Shown here: positions 29,874-39,877 of the stretch, in pieces
How positions within the stretch are numbered: position 1 is the first letter of the stretch
Layout of the letters: the number at the start of each line of letters is the position of its first letter
From: Candidatus Iainarchaeum sp.
GTDB lineage: Archaea; Iainarchaeota; Iainarchaeia; Iainarchaeales; UBA10219
DNA length: 64,000 bases
Reading direction: 5' to 3'
Assembly: GCA_018304425.1 (NCBI GenBank)
Contig: JAGVWE010000004.1
Location: 123,181 to 187,180 of the forward strand
Program-made: the position numbers and the translations under genes
Notes under the pieces: generated by a model
Databases searched by the model: none
What the model was told of the DNA's origin: nothing
The model's input: only the letters and a program-made list of their open reading frames with translations

Positions 29874-31591
29874 GGGTTCACCAGTTTGTCGCGGTCAACT
29901 CCACTAATGTCCTTCTTATCGATTATAAACCTATCCATGACGAGGAAGTCGATGCCGGTTCCCGCAAAGCACTTGAAGGCGTCATGCGGCGAGCAGACGA
30001 TGGGCTCGCCTTTGACGTTGAAGCTCGTGTTGATGACCACGGGAACACCCGTCAGCTTCTTGAATTCCCTGATGAGGGCGTGGAACAAGGGGTTTATTTT
30101 CCGGTCCACGGTCTGCAGCCTGGCCGTGCCATCGATGTGGGTGATGGAGGGCAGCAGCTTCTGCTTGCCTTTCTTGACGTCGCACACCAGCACCATGAAG
30201 GGGTCAGGCTGCCGGATTTCAAAGTAGTCCCGCGCCTCTTCAAGCAGTGCGGCGGGCGCGAAGGGCCGGAAGTCCTCGCGGTGCTTGACCCTCGAATTCA
30301 GGATATCCTTCATGTCGGGGTGCATGGCGTTCGCGAGAATGCTCCTGCACCCCAGCGCGCGCGGCCCCCACTCCATTCTCCCCTGGAACCAGCCCACGAT
30401 GTGGTTGGCCTGGATTAGCCTTGCGGTTTCCCCGAGCATGCCGTCCACGCTCAGCTCCCGGTGCCGGATGCGGTTGGCCTCCAGGTAGGCCCGGATTTCC
30501 TCCGGCGAATACCCGGGGCCCAGGTACGGCTTTTCGAGGACGAAAGAACGCGGTCGGCCGAGCACGTGGTGGTACGCGTGAAAGGCCACGCCCATCGAGC
30601 CCCCGGAATCCCCTGCAGCCGGCTGCACGTACAACTCGTCGAACCCGGCTTCCTTCAGGATCCTGGCATTGGCCACGCAGTTCAAGGCAACCCCGCCCGC
30701 CATGCAGAGCTTCTTCAGCCCTGTTTCCTTTTGCACGTGCCGGGCCAGGGCCACCATGGATTCTTCCAGGATTTGCTGCAACGAGCACGCCAAGTCTATG
30801 TGGTGTTGTTCGACTCTTTCCCCGGGCTTCCGCGGCCTGCCGAACTCGCGCTCGAACCGCGCCGAGAACATCCGCTCCAGGCTCATGAAGTCAAAGTAGT
30901 CCAGGTTGTTCTCGTAACTGCCGTCAGGAAAAGACCGGAAGACTTGCTTCATTTTCTCGTAGTACACGGGCTTGCCGTAGCCGGCCAAGCCCATGACCTT
31001 GTACTCGTCGGAGTTGACCTTGAAGCCAAGATAACCCGTGACCATGCTGTAAAACAGGCCCAGGCTATGGGGAAACCGCATTTCCTTCCACAACTCCATC
31101 TGGTTGCCCCTGCCCACGCCATACGCGGCCGTCGTCCACTCCCCCACCCCGTCCACGGTCAGGATAGCTGCCTCCTGGAAGGGCGAGGGGAAGAAAGCCG
31201 AAGCCGCATGGCTCTCGTGGTGGCGGATGAACACCATTCGGCCCTTCCAGCCCAGCTTCTTGCGCACGGTTTCCGGGATGCGCAGCTTTTCCGTCAGCCA
31301 GCTCGGCATCATGGCCAGGAAAACCGGCAGCGAGCGCGGAAAATAGTGGAGGAACGAGAACAGCACGCGCTCGAACTTCAGCAGCGGCTTCTCGTAGAAG
31401 CCGACGCAGTCCACGTCCTTCATGGTGATGCCGGCCTGCCGCAGGCAATAGCCGATGGCGTGCACGGGAAAGTCATCGTCGTGTTTTTTCCGCGTGAACC
31501 GCTCCTCGTCCGCGGCCGCCACGACTTCGCCGTCCTTCAACAAGGTAGCGGAAGCGTCATGGTAATGGCACGAAATGCCCAGCACGTACAT
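29855..31591 (-). CDS. NodU/CmcH-type carbamoyltransferase
   Basis: MYVLGISCHYHDASATLLKDGEVVAAADEERFTRKKHD; GGVALNCVANARIL; FQGRMEWGPRALGCRSILAN. Confidence 0.95.
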   Translation of the reverse strand: MYVLGISCHYHDASATLLKDGEVVAAADEERFTRKKHDDDFPVHAIGYCLRQAGITMKDVDCVGFYEKPLLKFERVLFSFLHYFPRSLPVFLAMMPSWLTEKLRIPETVRKKLGWKGRMVFIRHHESHAASAFFPSPFQEAAILTVDGVGEWTTAAYGVGRGNQMELWKEMRFPHSLGLFYSMVTGYLGFKVNSDEYKVMGLAGYGKPVYYEKMKQVFRSFPDGSYENNLDYFDFMSLERMFSARFEREFGRPRKPGERVEQHHIDLACSLQQILEESMVALARHVQKETGLKKLCMAGGVALNCVANARILKEAGFDELYVQPAAGDSGGSMGVAFHAYHHVLGRPRSFVLEKPYLGPGYSPEEIRAYLEANRIRHRELSVDGMLGETARLIQANHIVGWFQGRMEWGPRALGCRSILANAMHPDMKDILNSRVKHREDFRPFAPAALLEEARDYFEIRQPDPFMVLVCDVKKGKQKLLPSITHIDGTARLQTVDRKINPLFHALIREFKKLTGVPVVINTSFNVKGEPIVCSPHDAFKCFAGTGIDFLVMDRFIIDKKDISGVDRDKLVNPWRLNC

Positions 31592-31603
31592 CCATTCACC
31601 TGG

Positions 31604-31873
31604 TTAAAACTGCCTGTAAAAACTCTTCTCCGACTTTACTTTCTCGAACGCGATCCAGCGGCTCCTTCGGTCAACGCCCTTTCCGAAGCCCAGGTCGACC
31701 TTGAACAGCCGGGCAAACAGCCAGGTGGGTGCGATGCCCACCACGTACACCGCGAACAACAACACGGTGTTCACCACGGTGATGAACGCGAACCGGATGA
31801 ATTCCGCGAGTTCCTGGATGGGTTTCGGCACCACCTTCTTCAAGAACCCTGAAACGCTGTCCAATGCCTGCAT
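31604..31873 (-). CDS. SxtJ-like small membrane protein
   Basis: MQALDSVSGFLKKVVPKPIQELAEFIRFAFITVVNTVLLFAVYVVGIAPTWLFARLF; adjacent to carbamoyltransferase. Confidence 0.65.
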   Translation of the reverse strand: MQALDSVSGFLKKVVPKPIQELAEFIRFAFITVVNTVLLFAVYVVGIAPTWLFARLFKVDLGFGKGVDRRSRWIAFEKVKSEKSFYRQF

Positions 31874-31913
31874 GCTGACACCAATCTGCATCCATTCAAT
31901 TCCGTAACCGTTT

Positions 31914-33011
31914 TCAAACCATGCCCTGGACGGCAAGCGCCGAGGCAAGGGCCTCCGCGGCCACCTCATGCCCGGCCGCATTCCAGTGCCCGTCCACCGG
32001 CAGGTTCAGGGCCCCTGCCTGCCTTGCCTCCTTTAGCGCCGGCAAAAGGTCCAGGACGGCCAGTCCCTGGCCTCTGGCAAACCCCTGCAAGGCCTGGTCC
32101 GGCTTCTCCAAGTCAAACCCGTTGGACTCCAACCCGAATTGCCGCCGGACGGCTTCCCATTTTTCCCCGTCATACTGCATCTGCGTGGGAATGACCACGA
32201 GCAGGGGCTCCGCCCCGGCCTCCCGCGAAACCCGCGCCATCTCGGCCACCACCGCCTGGCTGACTTCCATGCCTGCTTCGATGTCCGGCGAATAGTCTTT
32301 GCGCAGCATCTCAAACTCGTTCAAGGCAACGCCTTCCCCGCTAGCTGCCCTCGCCGCTAGGATGGTGCGGACCTGCTCGGACAGGAACGCGTACACCAAA
32401 AAGTTTTTCCGCAAAAACGACCGGAATTCAAGGGCATTCAGTTCCTCGCCCGACAACAGGGGCTTCACGCGCTTCAGCTTCCCCTCTTCCACCACGAAAA
32501 ACTTTTTCGTGAAGGAGTCAATGGCGTCATTGCCCACGTAGAACGCGATGACCACCACGTCCGGTTTGAGCTTCACGCCCTCGCGCCGCAACCAAATCAG
32601 TTCCTGGTCAGGGCCCCAGCCGAACACGCCCGCGTTGATTACCTCGACCGTTTTCCCCCGTGACTGCAACGACTCCTCGAGCCTCGCCGGAAAAGCCTCG
32701 GCCTGCTTCACGCCGTACCCGAACGGATAACTGTCCCCCAGCACGAGCACGCGTTTCACGCCCGGCCGCTTTTCCCCGACTTCCGCATCCCGGAGGCCCA
32801 GGGCATTCGTTTGAACAACCATTTCAAAGTCCCGTGCCCTGACCAAAGCGTGGTGGCTGGGAGCGAGTTTGCGCTCGAGTTCCGCATCGGGAGCATACAG
32901 CTCCGCCGCCGAGCTTATGTAGAAAATCCGGAGGGTGGCCTCAAACACCGCGAAAAACAGCACCACGGCGGCCAGGGACACCAACAGGTTCTTCCGCGTT
33001 TCCGCCTTCAT
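31914..33011 (-). CDS. Membrane-anchored SGNH/GDSL-like hydrolase
   Basis: N-terminal TM; VLVLGDSYPFGYGV; INAGVFGWGPDQEL; VVIAFYVGNDAID; DGHWNAAGHEVAA. Confidence 0.85.
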   Translation of the reverse strand: MKAETRKNLLVSLAAVVLFFAVFEATLRIFYISSAAELYAPDAELERKLAPSHHALVRARDFEMVVQTNALGLRDAEVGEKRPGVKRVLVLGDSYPFGYGVKQAEAFPARLEESLQSRGKTVEVINAGVFGWGPDQELIWLRREGVKLKPDVVVIAFYVGNDAIDSFTKKFFVVEEGKLKRVKPLLSGEELNALEFRSFLRKNFLVYAFLSEQVRTILAARAASGEGVALNEFEMLRKDYSPDIEAGMEVSQAVVAEMARVSREAGAEPLLVVIPTQMQYDGEKWEAVRRQFGLESNGFDLEKPDQALQGFARGQGLAVLDLLPALKEARQAGALNLPVDGHWNAAGHEVAAEALASALAVQGMV

Positions 33012-33025
33012 GCCCGTGTCCCTTT

Positions 33026-34438
33026 TCACTTTCTTGGCTTCAGGTTGGGTTTGGTCAGCGAAGCCGCGTTCAACCAGGCCCTCAACTGTTTGCCGTCCAG
33101 CCCGCTTTCCTCTGCCAACGCCTGCCGCACGCTCTTCCCCTGCTTCTGCGCGTGCTTCACGATTTCGGCTGCCCTCGCGTACCCGAGGACGGGCGTCAAC
33201 GCCGTCGCGATGCCTGCCGAGTAATCAAAGTAGTAACCGCACGCCATCTTGTTCACCCGGATGCCACGCAGGCAGTCCCTTGCCAGGATTTTCGAGGCAT
33301 TCGCCAGGATTTGCTGGCTCCGCCCTACATTCAACACCACGGAAGGTGCGAACACATTCAACTCCAGCTGCCCACCCATCGCCGCCAAGCGCACCGCATG
33401 CGCCAGCCCGGACACCTGGAAGCACACCATGTTCACGACTTCCGGCACGCTGGGGTTGACTTTTCCCGGCATGATGCTGGAACCCGGTTCAACCTCGGGG
33501 AGTTTCAACTCGTTGAACCCCGTGTACGGCCCCGAAGCCAGCAACCGCAAGTCGTTGCACAACCGGTTCAATTCAATCGCGTATTCCTCGACGGCATTCA
33601 TCAGTTCCACGAAGTCCGCCATCGAGTTCGTGGCCTCCACCAGGTTCCGCGCGTTGCCCAGCCGCAGCCCCGTAATCTTCCGCAGGTTCTTCACCATTGC
33701 CCCCGCAAATCGCGGGTGCGAGTTCAGCCCGGTTCCCACTGCCGTTCCCCCGATGCCCAGCAGGCGCACGCTCTCGGTAGCCGTCTGAATCCGTTTCCGA
33801 GCCTTTCCCATGCCCTCCGCATACGCCGCGAACTCCTGTCCCAGCGTAATCGGCACCGCGTCCTGCAGGTGCGTGCGCGCGGACTTCAGCACGCGCCGGA
33901 ATTCCTTCGCCTTCCGCTTGCACGCGGCCTCCACCACTTCAACGCCTTCCAGCAGTTCTTCCGCTTGCTTCAAGGCCATCAGCCTTCCAGCGGTGGGGAT
34001 GACATCGTTGCTGGACTGGCCCAGGTTCACGTGGTCGTTCGGATGAACGCGGTCGTACTTTCCCTTTTTCCCGCTCAGCAACTCATTAGCGCGGTTGGCG
34101 ATGACTTCGTTGGCGTTCATGTTCCAAGGCGTTCCGCCGCCAGCCGTGAACGCATCCAATGCAAAGTCCTTGGCAAACCTTCCATGCAACGCCTCGCGCG
34201 CCGCCCTGACAATCGCAGCCCCTTTCTTCCGGTCGAGCACGCCCAGCCTGGCATTGGCCTGTGCCGCTGCGAGCTTGATTTCGAGGAGCGATTCAATCAG
34301 CAGTGGGGAAACCGGCCAGCCGCTGACCGGAAAGTTCTCCAGCGCCCGCTGGGTGAACACGCCATAATAGGCGTCCGCTGGCACTTTTTTCTTGCCCAAC
34401 GAGTCCCTTTCCACCCGGAAACGCATGAACCCATCCAT
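33026..34438 (-). CDS. Fumarase/aspartate ammonia-lyase family protein
   Basis: GSSIMPGKVNPSVPEVVNM; HPNDHVNLGQSSNDVIPT; substrate not resolvable by eye. Confidence 0.9.
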   Translation of the reverse strand: MDGFMRFRVERDSLGKKKVPADAYYGVFTQRALENFPVSGWPVSPLLIESLLEIKLAAAQANARLGVLDRKKGAAIVRAAREALHGRFAKDFALDAFTAGGGTPWNMNANEVIANRANELLSGKKGKYDRVHPNDHVNLGQSSNDVIPTAGRLMALKQAEELLEGVEVVEAACKRKAKEFRRVLKSARTHLQDAVPITLGQEFAAYAEGMGKARKRIQTATESVRLLGIGGTAVGTGLNSHPRFAGAMVKNLRKITGLRLGNARNLVEATNSMADFVELMNAVEEYAIELNRLCNDLRLLASGPYTGFNELKLPEVEPGSSIMPGKVNPSVPEVVNMVCFQVSGLAHAVRLAAMGGQLELNVFAPSVVLNVGRSQQILANASKILARDCLRGIRVNKMACGYYFDYSAGIATALTPVLGYARAAEIVKHAQKQGKSVRQALAEESGLDGKQLRAWLNAASLTKPNLKPRK

Positions 34439-36203
34439 GCAACCAAACGCCTTTAAACCCCTCTTTAGTCTATTATCAAGGGAGTTTGCCTTGGCTCAAC
34501 CGGCTGAAACGATTGAATCCGATGTGCTCATTGTCGGGGCGGGAGGCGCAGGCTTACGTGCCGCGATTGCCTCCCTGGACGCCGGCGCGAACACGGTCAT
34601 CCTCGGCAAGACCCTGGCCGGCAAAGCCCACACCGTCATGGCGGAAGGAGGCATCAACGCCGCGCTGGGCAACCTCGACCCCCAGGACAGCTGGCTCGTC
34701 CACGCCAAGGACACCATGGAGGAAGGCATCAACCTCTCCGACTGGCGCATCGTCGAAAAGATGTGCCGCGAGGCCCCGCAAGCCATCTCCGAACTAGAAT
34801 CCTATGGCGCCATCTTCGACCGCACCCCGGACGGGAAAATCATGCAGCGCCCCTTTGGCGCGCACACGTACCGGCGCACCTGCCACATTGGGGACATGAC
34901 CGGCCTCGAAATGATGCACGTGCTCGTCGAACAAGTGCAGAAGCGCAATGGCCGCCTCATCGACGAAGTCTACTTGACTGACTTGCTCGTGGACGGCAAC
35001 CGCTGCGTGGGCGCGGTCGGCTATGACTTGAAGAAGGGAAAGCTCCTGCAATTCAATGCGCGCGCGGTCATCCTCGCAACGGGGGGTTATGCGCGCGCCT
35101 ACAAGCGCAACTCCAACGCCTGGGAGAACACGGGGGACGGAATCGCCATGGCCTACCACGTGGGAGCCATCCTCATGGACCTGGAGATGCTGCAATTCCA
35201 TCCCACGGGCATGATTTGGCCGCCCAGCGCTTCCGGTATCCTGGTAACGGAGTCCGTGCGCGGCGAGGGCGGGTTGTTGTTCAACGCGAAGGGCGAGCGC
35301 TTCATGCCCAAGTACGACGCCAAGCGACTCGAGCTTTCCGCCCGCGACGTGGTCGCGCGCGCCATCTACAACGAAATCCTGGCGGGAAGGGGCACGGAGC
35401 ATGGCGGGGTGTGGCTGGACGTCACGCATCTTCCCGCCGAAAAGATCCTCAAGAAGCTGCCCCGCATGCACAAGCAGTTCCTCGAGTACGCTGGAGTGGA
35501 CATCACCAAAGAAAAAATGGAGGTCGCGCCGACCGCGCACTACGCCATGGGCGGCATCAAGGTGGACCCGGCTACGAACAGGTCCAACGTACTCGGCCTC
35601 TTCGCGGTCGGCGAGGTCTCCGCGGGCGTGCACGGCGGCAACCGTCTGGGGGGAAATTCCTTGACCGAGCTCCTGGTGTTTGGCAAGCAAGCCGGCCAGG
35701 CCGCGGCTGCGTACGCGCTCCAGCAGTCGCCCGCGAAACCCGACGCCAAACAAGTCGAAGAAAAACTTGCGCAGATTACCGCGCCCCTCGAACGCAGGGA
35801 AGGCGTAAAGCCCGCCGAGCTCCGCGACCGCATCCGGGAAGCCATGTGGAAGGGCGTTGGGGTCAAGCGCACGGAAACCGGCTTGAAGCAAGCCATCGCC
35901 GAACTCGAAGCCGTCAAGGCCCTCGCACCCTCAATGAAGGTCTCCGGTTCCCTGGTCTACAACCAGGACCTCAACACGGCCATGGACGTCCGCAACATGC
36001 TGGTCGCGGCGGAGGCCACGGCGCGCGCGGCCCTCTACCGCGAGGAATCGCGTGGCGCGCACTATCGGGAGGACTTCCCGGAAACCAATGACGGAGTCTG
36101 GCGCGTGAACATCGTGATGTCCAAGGGCTTCAAGGGCTTCAATTTAAGCGTTTACCCTGTGCCCAGGCCGGAGGGCGAACTGGCGAAGGCAATCAAATGG
36201 TAG
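34437..36203 (+). CDS. sdhA: Succinate dehydrogenase/fumarate reductase flavoprotein subunit
   Basis: DVLIVGAGGAGLRAAIASLDAGANTVILGK...KAHTVMAEGGINAALGN; start uncertain. Confidence 0.95.
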   Translation: MQPNAFKPLFSLLSREFALAQPAETIESDVLIVGAGGAGLRAAIASLDAGANTVILGKTLAGKAHTVMAEGGINAALGNLDPQDSWLVHAKDTMEEGINLSDWRIVEKMCREAPQAISELESYGAIFDRTPDGKIMQRPFGAHTYRRTCHIGDMTGLEMMHVLVEQVQKRNGRLIDEVYLTDLLVDGNRCVGAVGYDLKKGKLLQFNARAVILATGGYARAYKRNSNAWENTGDGIAMAYHVGAILMDLEMLQFHPTGMIWPPSASGILVTESVRGEGGLLFNAKGERFMPKYDAKRLELSARDVVARAIYNEILAGRGTEHGGVWLDVTHLPAEKILKKLPRMHKQFLEYAGVDITKEKMEVAPTAHYAMGGIKVDPATNRSNVLGLFAVGEVSAGVHGGNRLGGNSLTELLVFGKQAGQAAAAYALQQSPAKPDAKQVEEKLAQITAPLERREGVKPAELRDRIREAMWKGVGVKRTETGLKQAIAELEAVKALAPSMKVSGSLVYNQDLNTAMDVRNMLVAAEATARAALYREESRGAHYREDFPETNDGVWRVNIVMSKGFKGFNLSVYPVPRPEGELAKAIKW

Positions 36204-36213
36204 GGGGAGTTGC

Positions 36214-36939
36214 ATGAAGGTACGCGTTTACCGCAGTGACGCCCGGCAACGGGACGCCAAACTCATAGCCTACGACGTCCCCTACACCAAGGGTATGCGC
36301 GTCCTCACCGCGCTTGAGTTCATCCAGGAACACCTCGACCCCACGCTTTCCTTCCGCTGGAACTGTGGGGCCGGCCAGTGCGGGAGCTGTGCCGCGGAAG
36401 TCAACGGCAAGCCGGTGCTCACCTGCAAGACCGAAATCCGGGAGGGCATGCAGGACCTCTCCGTTTTTCCCCTGAAAGTCTTTCCCCCCGTCAAGGACCT
36501 CGTCGTCGACTTCGCCCCCGCGCAAAAGAAGCTCAAGGACCTGCGCGCCCACTTCACGCCCGCGCGCGAGAAAAAGCCCGGCGAATTCTATCGCCTGCAG
36601 GAATGGCAGGTGCAGGCCGCGCAGGAAATGCGCAAGTGCATTGACTGCTTCATCTGCTATGACGTCTGCCACGTCTTGCGCGACGCGCCGCACCTCAACT
36701 TCGTTGGACCACGCAACCTCGTCAAGGCGGCGGCCCAGGAATTCCATCCCCTGAACGTGGTCAACCGCGCGCCCCTCGTCGAGCAAGGCGGCTTGTCCGC
36801 CTGCAATGTCACCCGCTGCTGCACCGAGTCCTGCCCGCAAGGCATTCAAATCACGCAGAACGCCATCATCCCCTTCAAGGAACGCGTCATCAGCTCCAAA
36901 GACCCCTTCGAAAAACTCCTGAAGAAGGTGCTTAAATGA
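36214..36939 (+). CDS. sdhB: Succinate dehydrogenase/fumarate reductase iron-sulfur subunit
   Basis: WNCGAGQCGSCAAEVNGKPVLTC; CIDCFICYDVC; CNVTRCCTESCPQGI. Confidence 0.95.
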   Translation: MKVRVYRSDARQRDAKLIAYDVPYTKGMRVLTALEFIQEHLDPTLSFRWNCGAGQCGSCAAEVNGKPVLTCKTEIREGMQDLSVFPLKVFPPVKDLVVDFAPAQKKLKDLRAHFTPAREKKPGEFYRLQEWQVQAAQEMRKCIDCFICYDVCHVLRDAPHLNFVGPRNLVKAAAQEFHPLNVVNRAPLVEQGGLSACNVTRCCTESCPQGIQITQNAIIPFKERVISSKDPFEKLLKKVLK

Positions 36940-37931
36940 GGAAACTCTTCTTTCTCGCTCTCGCCTTCTTGCTGTTGGTTCCCACCGTGTCAGCGCACTA
37001 CGGCATCTTCCATAACTACAAGGGGCCCTACGTCTTCCTCTGGGTGGCCCTCCTGCTCGTGGCCCTGTTCCTCTACGAAAACCTGGGGGACACGCCGCTG
37101 GGGCACGCCATCCTGTTCAGCGGCCTGCTCGGCAGCCTTTACCCCTCCCTTGCTTCTCCCCACCAGGAACTTACCGCCCAAGGCTGGCAAACACTCGCCC
37201 TCCTGGTCATCGCGTGCTTTGCGTTCTTCTTGGGCCGTGCCCGGCTCGCGAAAAAACAAGCCGGTCACGCCGCCGTTTTCGTTCTCTTTATTCTCATCGC
37301 GCTCGCATTCCTGTCCTTGAATGCCCTGGCGCACAGCCAAGCCGACTTGTTCCCGGAAGAACATTACACCGAGCCCGAGGTAGCCTTGGCCGGCAAGCCC
37401 TGGTATGCCAGTGCATTGTATTGGGGGTGGCTCAGCCACGACTCCATTCACTGGTGGTTTATTCTCCTCATGCTGTGGACCTGCTACCACTTCCGCTTCG
37501 CGGCGGGCCGGCTGGTCCTAGGACATCCCAGGCAATGTGGCGCCCTCGCCATGGACAAGGGCTACGGAGGCGAGCGCCGCCTGCATGCTTACCACCGCTA
37601 CTTCTGGTTCGCGAACGTCCTGCTCATCGCCATCCACTGGCATGAAGTGCTTCCCAGCTGGCTGTTCAACGCGCCCTACACCTATACCTACCAATACCAA
37701 CTGCTTGGACAGTATACGGAACTTGCCTACCTCGTGTTCTTCTCCCTGTGGCTGCTGTCCTGCCACGTCTTCAAGTACGCCTTGAACCGGCCCCTCTGCG
37801 AGGCCTGTCCCTCGCGTGCTTCCATTGCGGCAGCCCACACGGTTGACCAGGCCAACCTCTGGCACGGGGTCTTCCTATGGCTGGCCCTGGCCTCCATGCT
37901 CGCGTTGTTGCTCGTGGAAGGGCACTTGTAA
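36936..37931 (+). CDS. Multi-TM His-rich protein, putative Sdh/Frd membrane anchor
   Basis: ATGA overlap with sdhB; several TM segments; HWWFILLMLWTCYHFRF, HAYHRYFWFANVLLIAIHWHE. Confidence 0.7.
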   Translation: MRKLFFLALAFLLLVPTVSAHYGIFHNYKGPYVFLWVALLLVALFLYENLGDTPLGHAILFSGLLGSLYPSLASPHQELTAQGWQTLALLVIACFAFFLGRARLAKKQAGHAAVFVLFILIALAFLSLNALAHSQADLFPEEHYTEPEVALAGKPWYASALYWGWLSHDSIHWWFILLMLWTCYHFRFAAGRLVLGHPRQCGALAMDKGYGGERRLHAYHRYFWFANVLLIAIHWHEVLPSWLFNAPYTYTYQYQLLGQYTELAYLVFFSLWLLSCHVFKYALNRPLCEACPSRASIAAAHTVDQANLWHGVFLWLALASMLALLLVEGHL

Positions 37932-37936
37932 AAAAA

Positions 37937-38426
37937 TCAGACGCCCACTTCAACAATTTCGCGTCCCCACAACTCGCGCACCTTGTCCTCGACTTCCTTG
38001 AACTCATTGGGGCAGGAGCCCTTGCAAACGACTGTCTTTGTGGCTTCGCCGAAGTTCACCGAAATCTGGTACGTAGTCGCGTCGGCCAGGCTCTCGTCCT
38101 CGTAGGCCGCGTTCAGGTTCATGAAACCATTCGACAACAGCAACTGCTTCAACTCCAGGGCCTTTTCCGGGGTGACCCGCGCTTCCTCCGCCACCGGGGG
38201 CTTGCCTTGCTCTTCGGCCGCGTACTGGACTCTCCCCGAGTCCTCGATGGCCACGCTCGCCGTCGAAAACGGCGCTTGCACGGTCAACTCGACCCGGTAG
38301 TTCTGCATGGGCGGCGACCACGGCGGCTGGGCGTTCCCCTGCGACTGCGTTCCGCCCTGTGGTGGCTGCATACAGCCCGCAGCCAGCAACGCCAACACGA
38401 TTCCCACTATCCAAACCCATTTCATT
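37937..38426 (-). CDS. Predicted lipoprotein
   Basis: MKWVWIVGIVLALLAAGCMQPP lipobox. Confidence 0.75.
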
Positions 38427-39876
38427 TTTTCCCTCCCTTCTTGAACGGCAAATGCGTGCACTCGCCGAGTGCGTCCTCGCAGGCTTCGGCAATCATTTCC
38501 GACAGCGTGGGGTGCGGGTGAATGGTGTGCGCGACGTCCTCGAGCAGCGCCCCACACTCAATCGCCAGCGAGGCCTCGCTGATGAGGTTGCTGGCCTGCA
38601 CGCCCACGATGGACACGCCCAACAACTCATGGGTCTTGGCGTCCCCCACCACTTTCACGAAGCCCTCGGAACGGTTCACGCTCAACGCGCGACCCGAAGC
38701 GCTGTACGGGAACTTGCCCACCACGACGCTGCGGCCCTTTTGCCGGGCCTCGGCTTCGCCCAGCCCGGCCACGGCCAGCTCGGGGCTCGAAAACACGACC
38801 AGGGGCACGCAACGGTTGTCGAACGCGGACTTGAGCCCGGCAAGGGCTTCCGCGGCCACCTTGCCCTGTCGGTATGCCTTGTGCGCCAGGGCGGGGCCCG
38901 GCGTAATGTCTCCGACGGCGAAGATACTCGAATCCGTCGTGCGCCCCTGCGCGTCCACCTTGATGAGCCCCTTCTCGTCCAATTGCACGCGCGTGTTCTC
39001 CAGCTTCAAGGCCCTGGCATCCGTCTTCCGCCCCACCGCGACCAGCACCTTGTCTGCACTCACTTCCAGCTTCCCGTTCGCGGTCTCCACTTGCACGACG
39101 AGCTTCTTGCCTTTTTTTTCGACTCCCGTGGCCTTGGCCTTGGTGACGATCTTGACGCCCGCAGCCCGGATGCGCTGCTCGACCACCGCGACCAGGTCCG
39201 GGTCCAGGCCCGGCAGAATCCGTTCCCCGAATTCAATCAACGTAACCCTGCTGCCGAACCGCTGGAACGCCGTGCCCAACTCCACCCCAATGTAGCCGCC
39301 GCCCACGACCACGAACTCTTCGGGCGCGAAGTCCAGGTCCAACGCTTCCGCAGAACTCAACACGGTTGAGCCGTCGAAGGCCAGCCCCGGCAAGGAAATG
39401 GGGGAACCGCCCGTGGCAATGATGCATTTCTTGAACTCCACGGCGTGAATCGAGGCCTTCTCGCCTTCGATGCCGACGCGGTTCGAGGACTGGAAAAAGG
39501 CCTTGCCCGTAATGGTTTCGACGCCGAGTTGCGTGAAAAGCCCCGCGATGCCCGTGTCCAGTTTCCGGACGACGTTGTTCTTCCACTCCTGGAGTTTCTT
39601 CAAGTCCACGGCGCCCTTCCCGCAACCCTTGCCCACGTCAAAGCCCAGGGCCATCGCGTTTTCAAGGGTGGAGGCAACCGTCGAAGCATAGATGATGGCC
39701 TTCGAGGGAATGCAGCCCGCGTGCAAACAAACGCCTCCCAGGCCCTGGATGCCCGCAGGGTCGATAACCACCACGTGCTTGCCCAGCTGCGCGGCCCGGA
39801 TGGCGGCCACGTAGCCCCCCGGCCCGGCGCCAAGCACGGCGACGTCGAACTGCTCGGCAAGTTCGCCCATAACCAT
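38422..39876 (-). CDS. lpdA: Dihydrolipoamide dehydrogenase (E3)
   Basis: FDVAVLGAGPGGYVAAIRAAQLGKHVVVID..GLGGVCLHAGCIPSK; HPHPTLSEMI. Confidence 0.96.
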   Translation of the reverse strand: MVMGELAEQFDVAVLGAGPGGYVAAIRAAQLGKHVVVIDPAGIQGLGGVCLHAGCIPSKAIIYASTVASTLENAMALGFDVGKGCGKGAVDLKKLQEWKNNVVRKLDTGIAGLFTQLGVETITGKAFFQSSNRVGIEGEKASIHAVEFKKCIIATGGSPISLPGLAFDGSTVLSSAEALDLDFAPEEFVVVGGGYIGVELGTAFQRFGSRVTLIEFGERILPGLDPDLVAVVEQRIRAAGVKIVTKAKATGVEKKGKKLVVQVETANGKLEVSADKVLVAVGRKTDARALKLENTRVQLDEKGLIKVDAQGRTTDSSIFAVGDITPGPALAHKAYRQGKVAAEALAGLKSAFDNRCVPLVVFSSPELAVAGLGEAEARQKGRSVVVGKFPYSASGRALSVNRSEGFVKVVGDAKTHELLGVSIVGVQASNLISEASLAIECGALLEDVAHTIHPHPTLSEMIAEACEDALGECTHLPFKKGGKK

Positions 39877-39877
39877 G

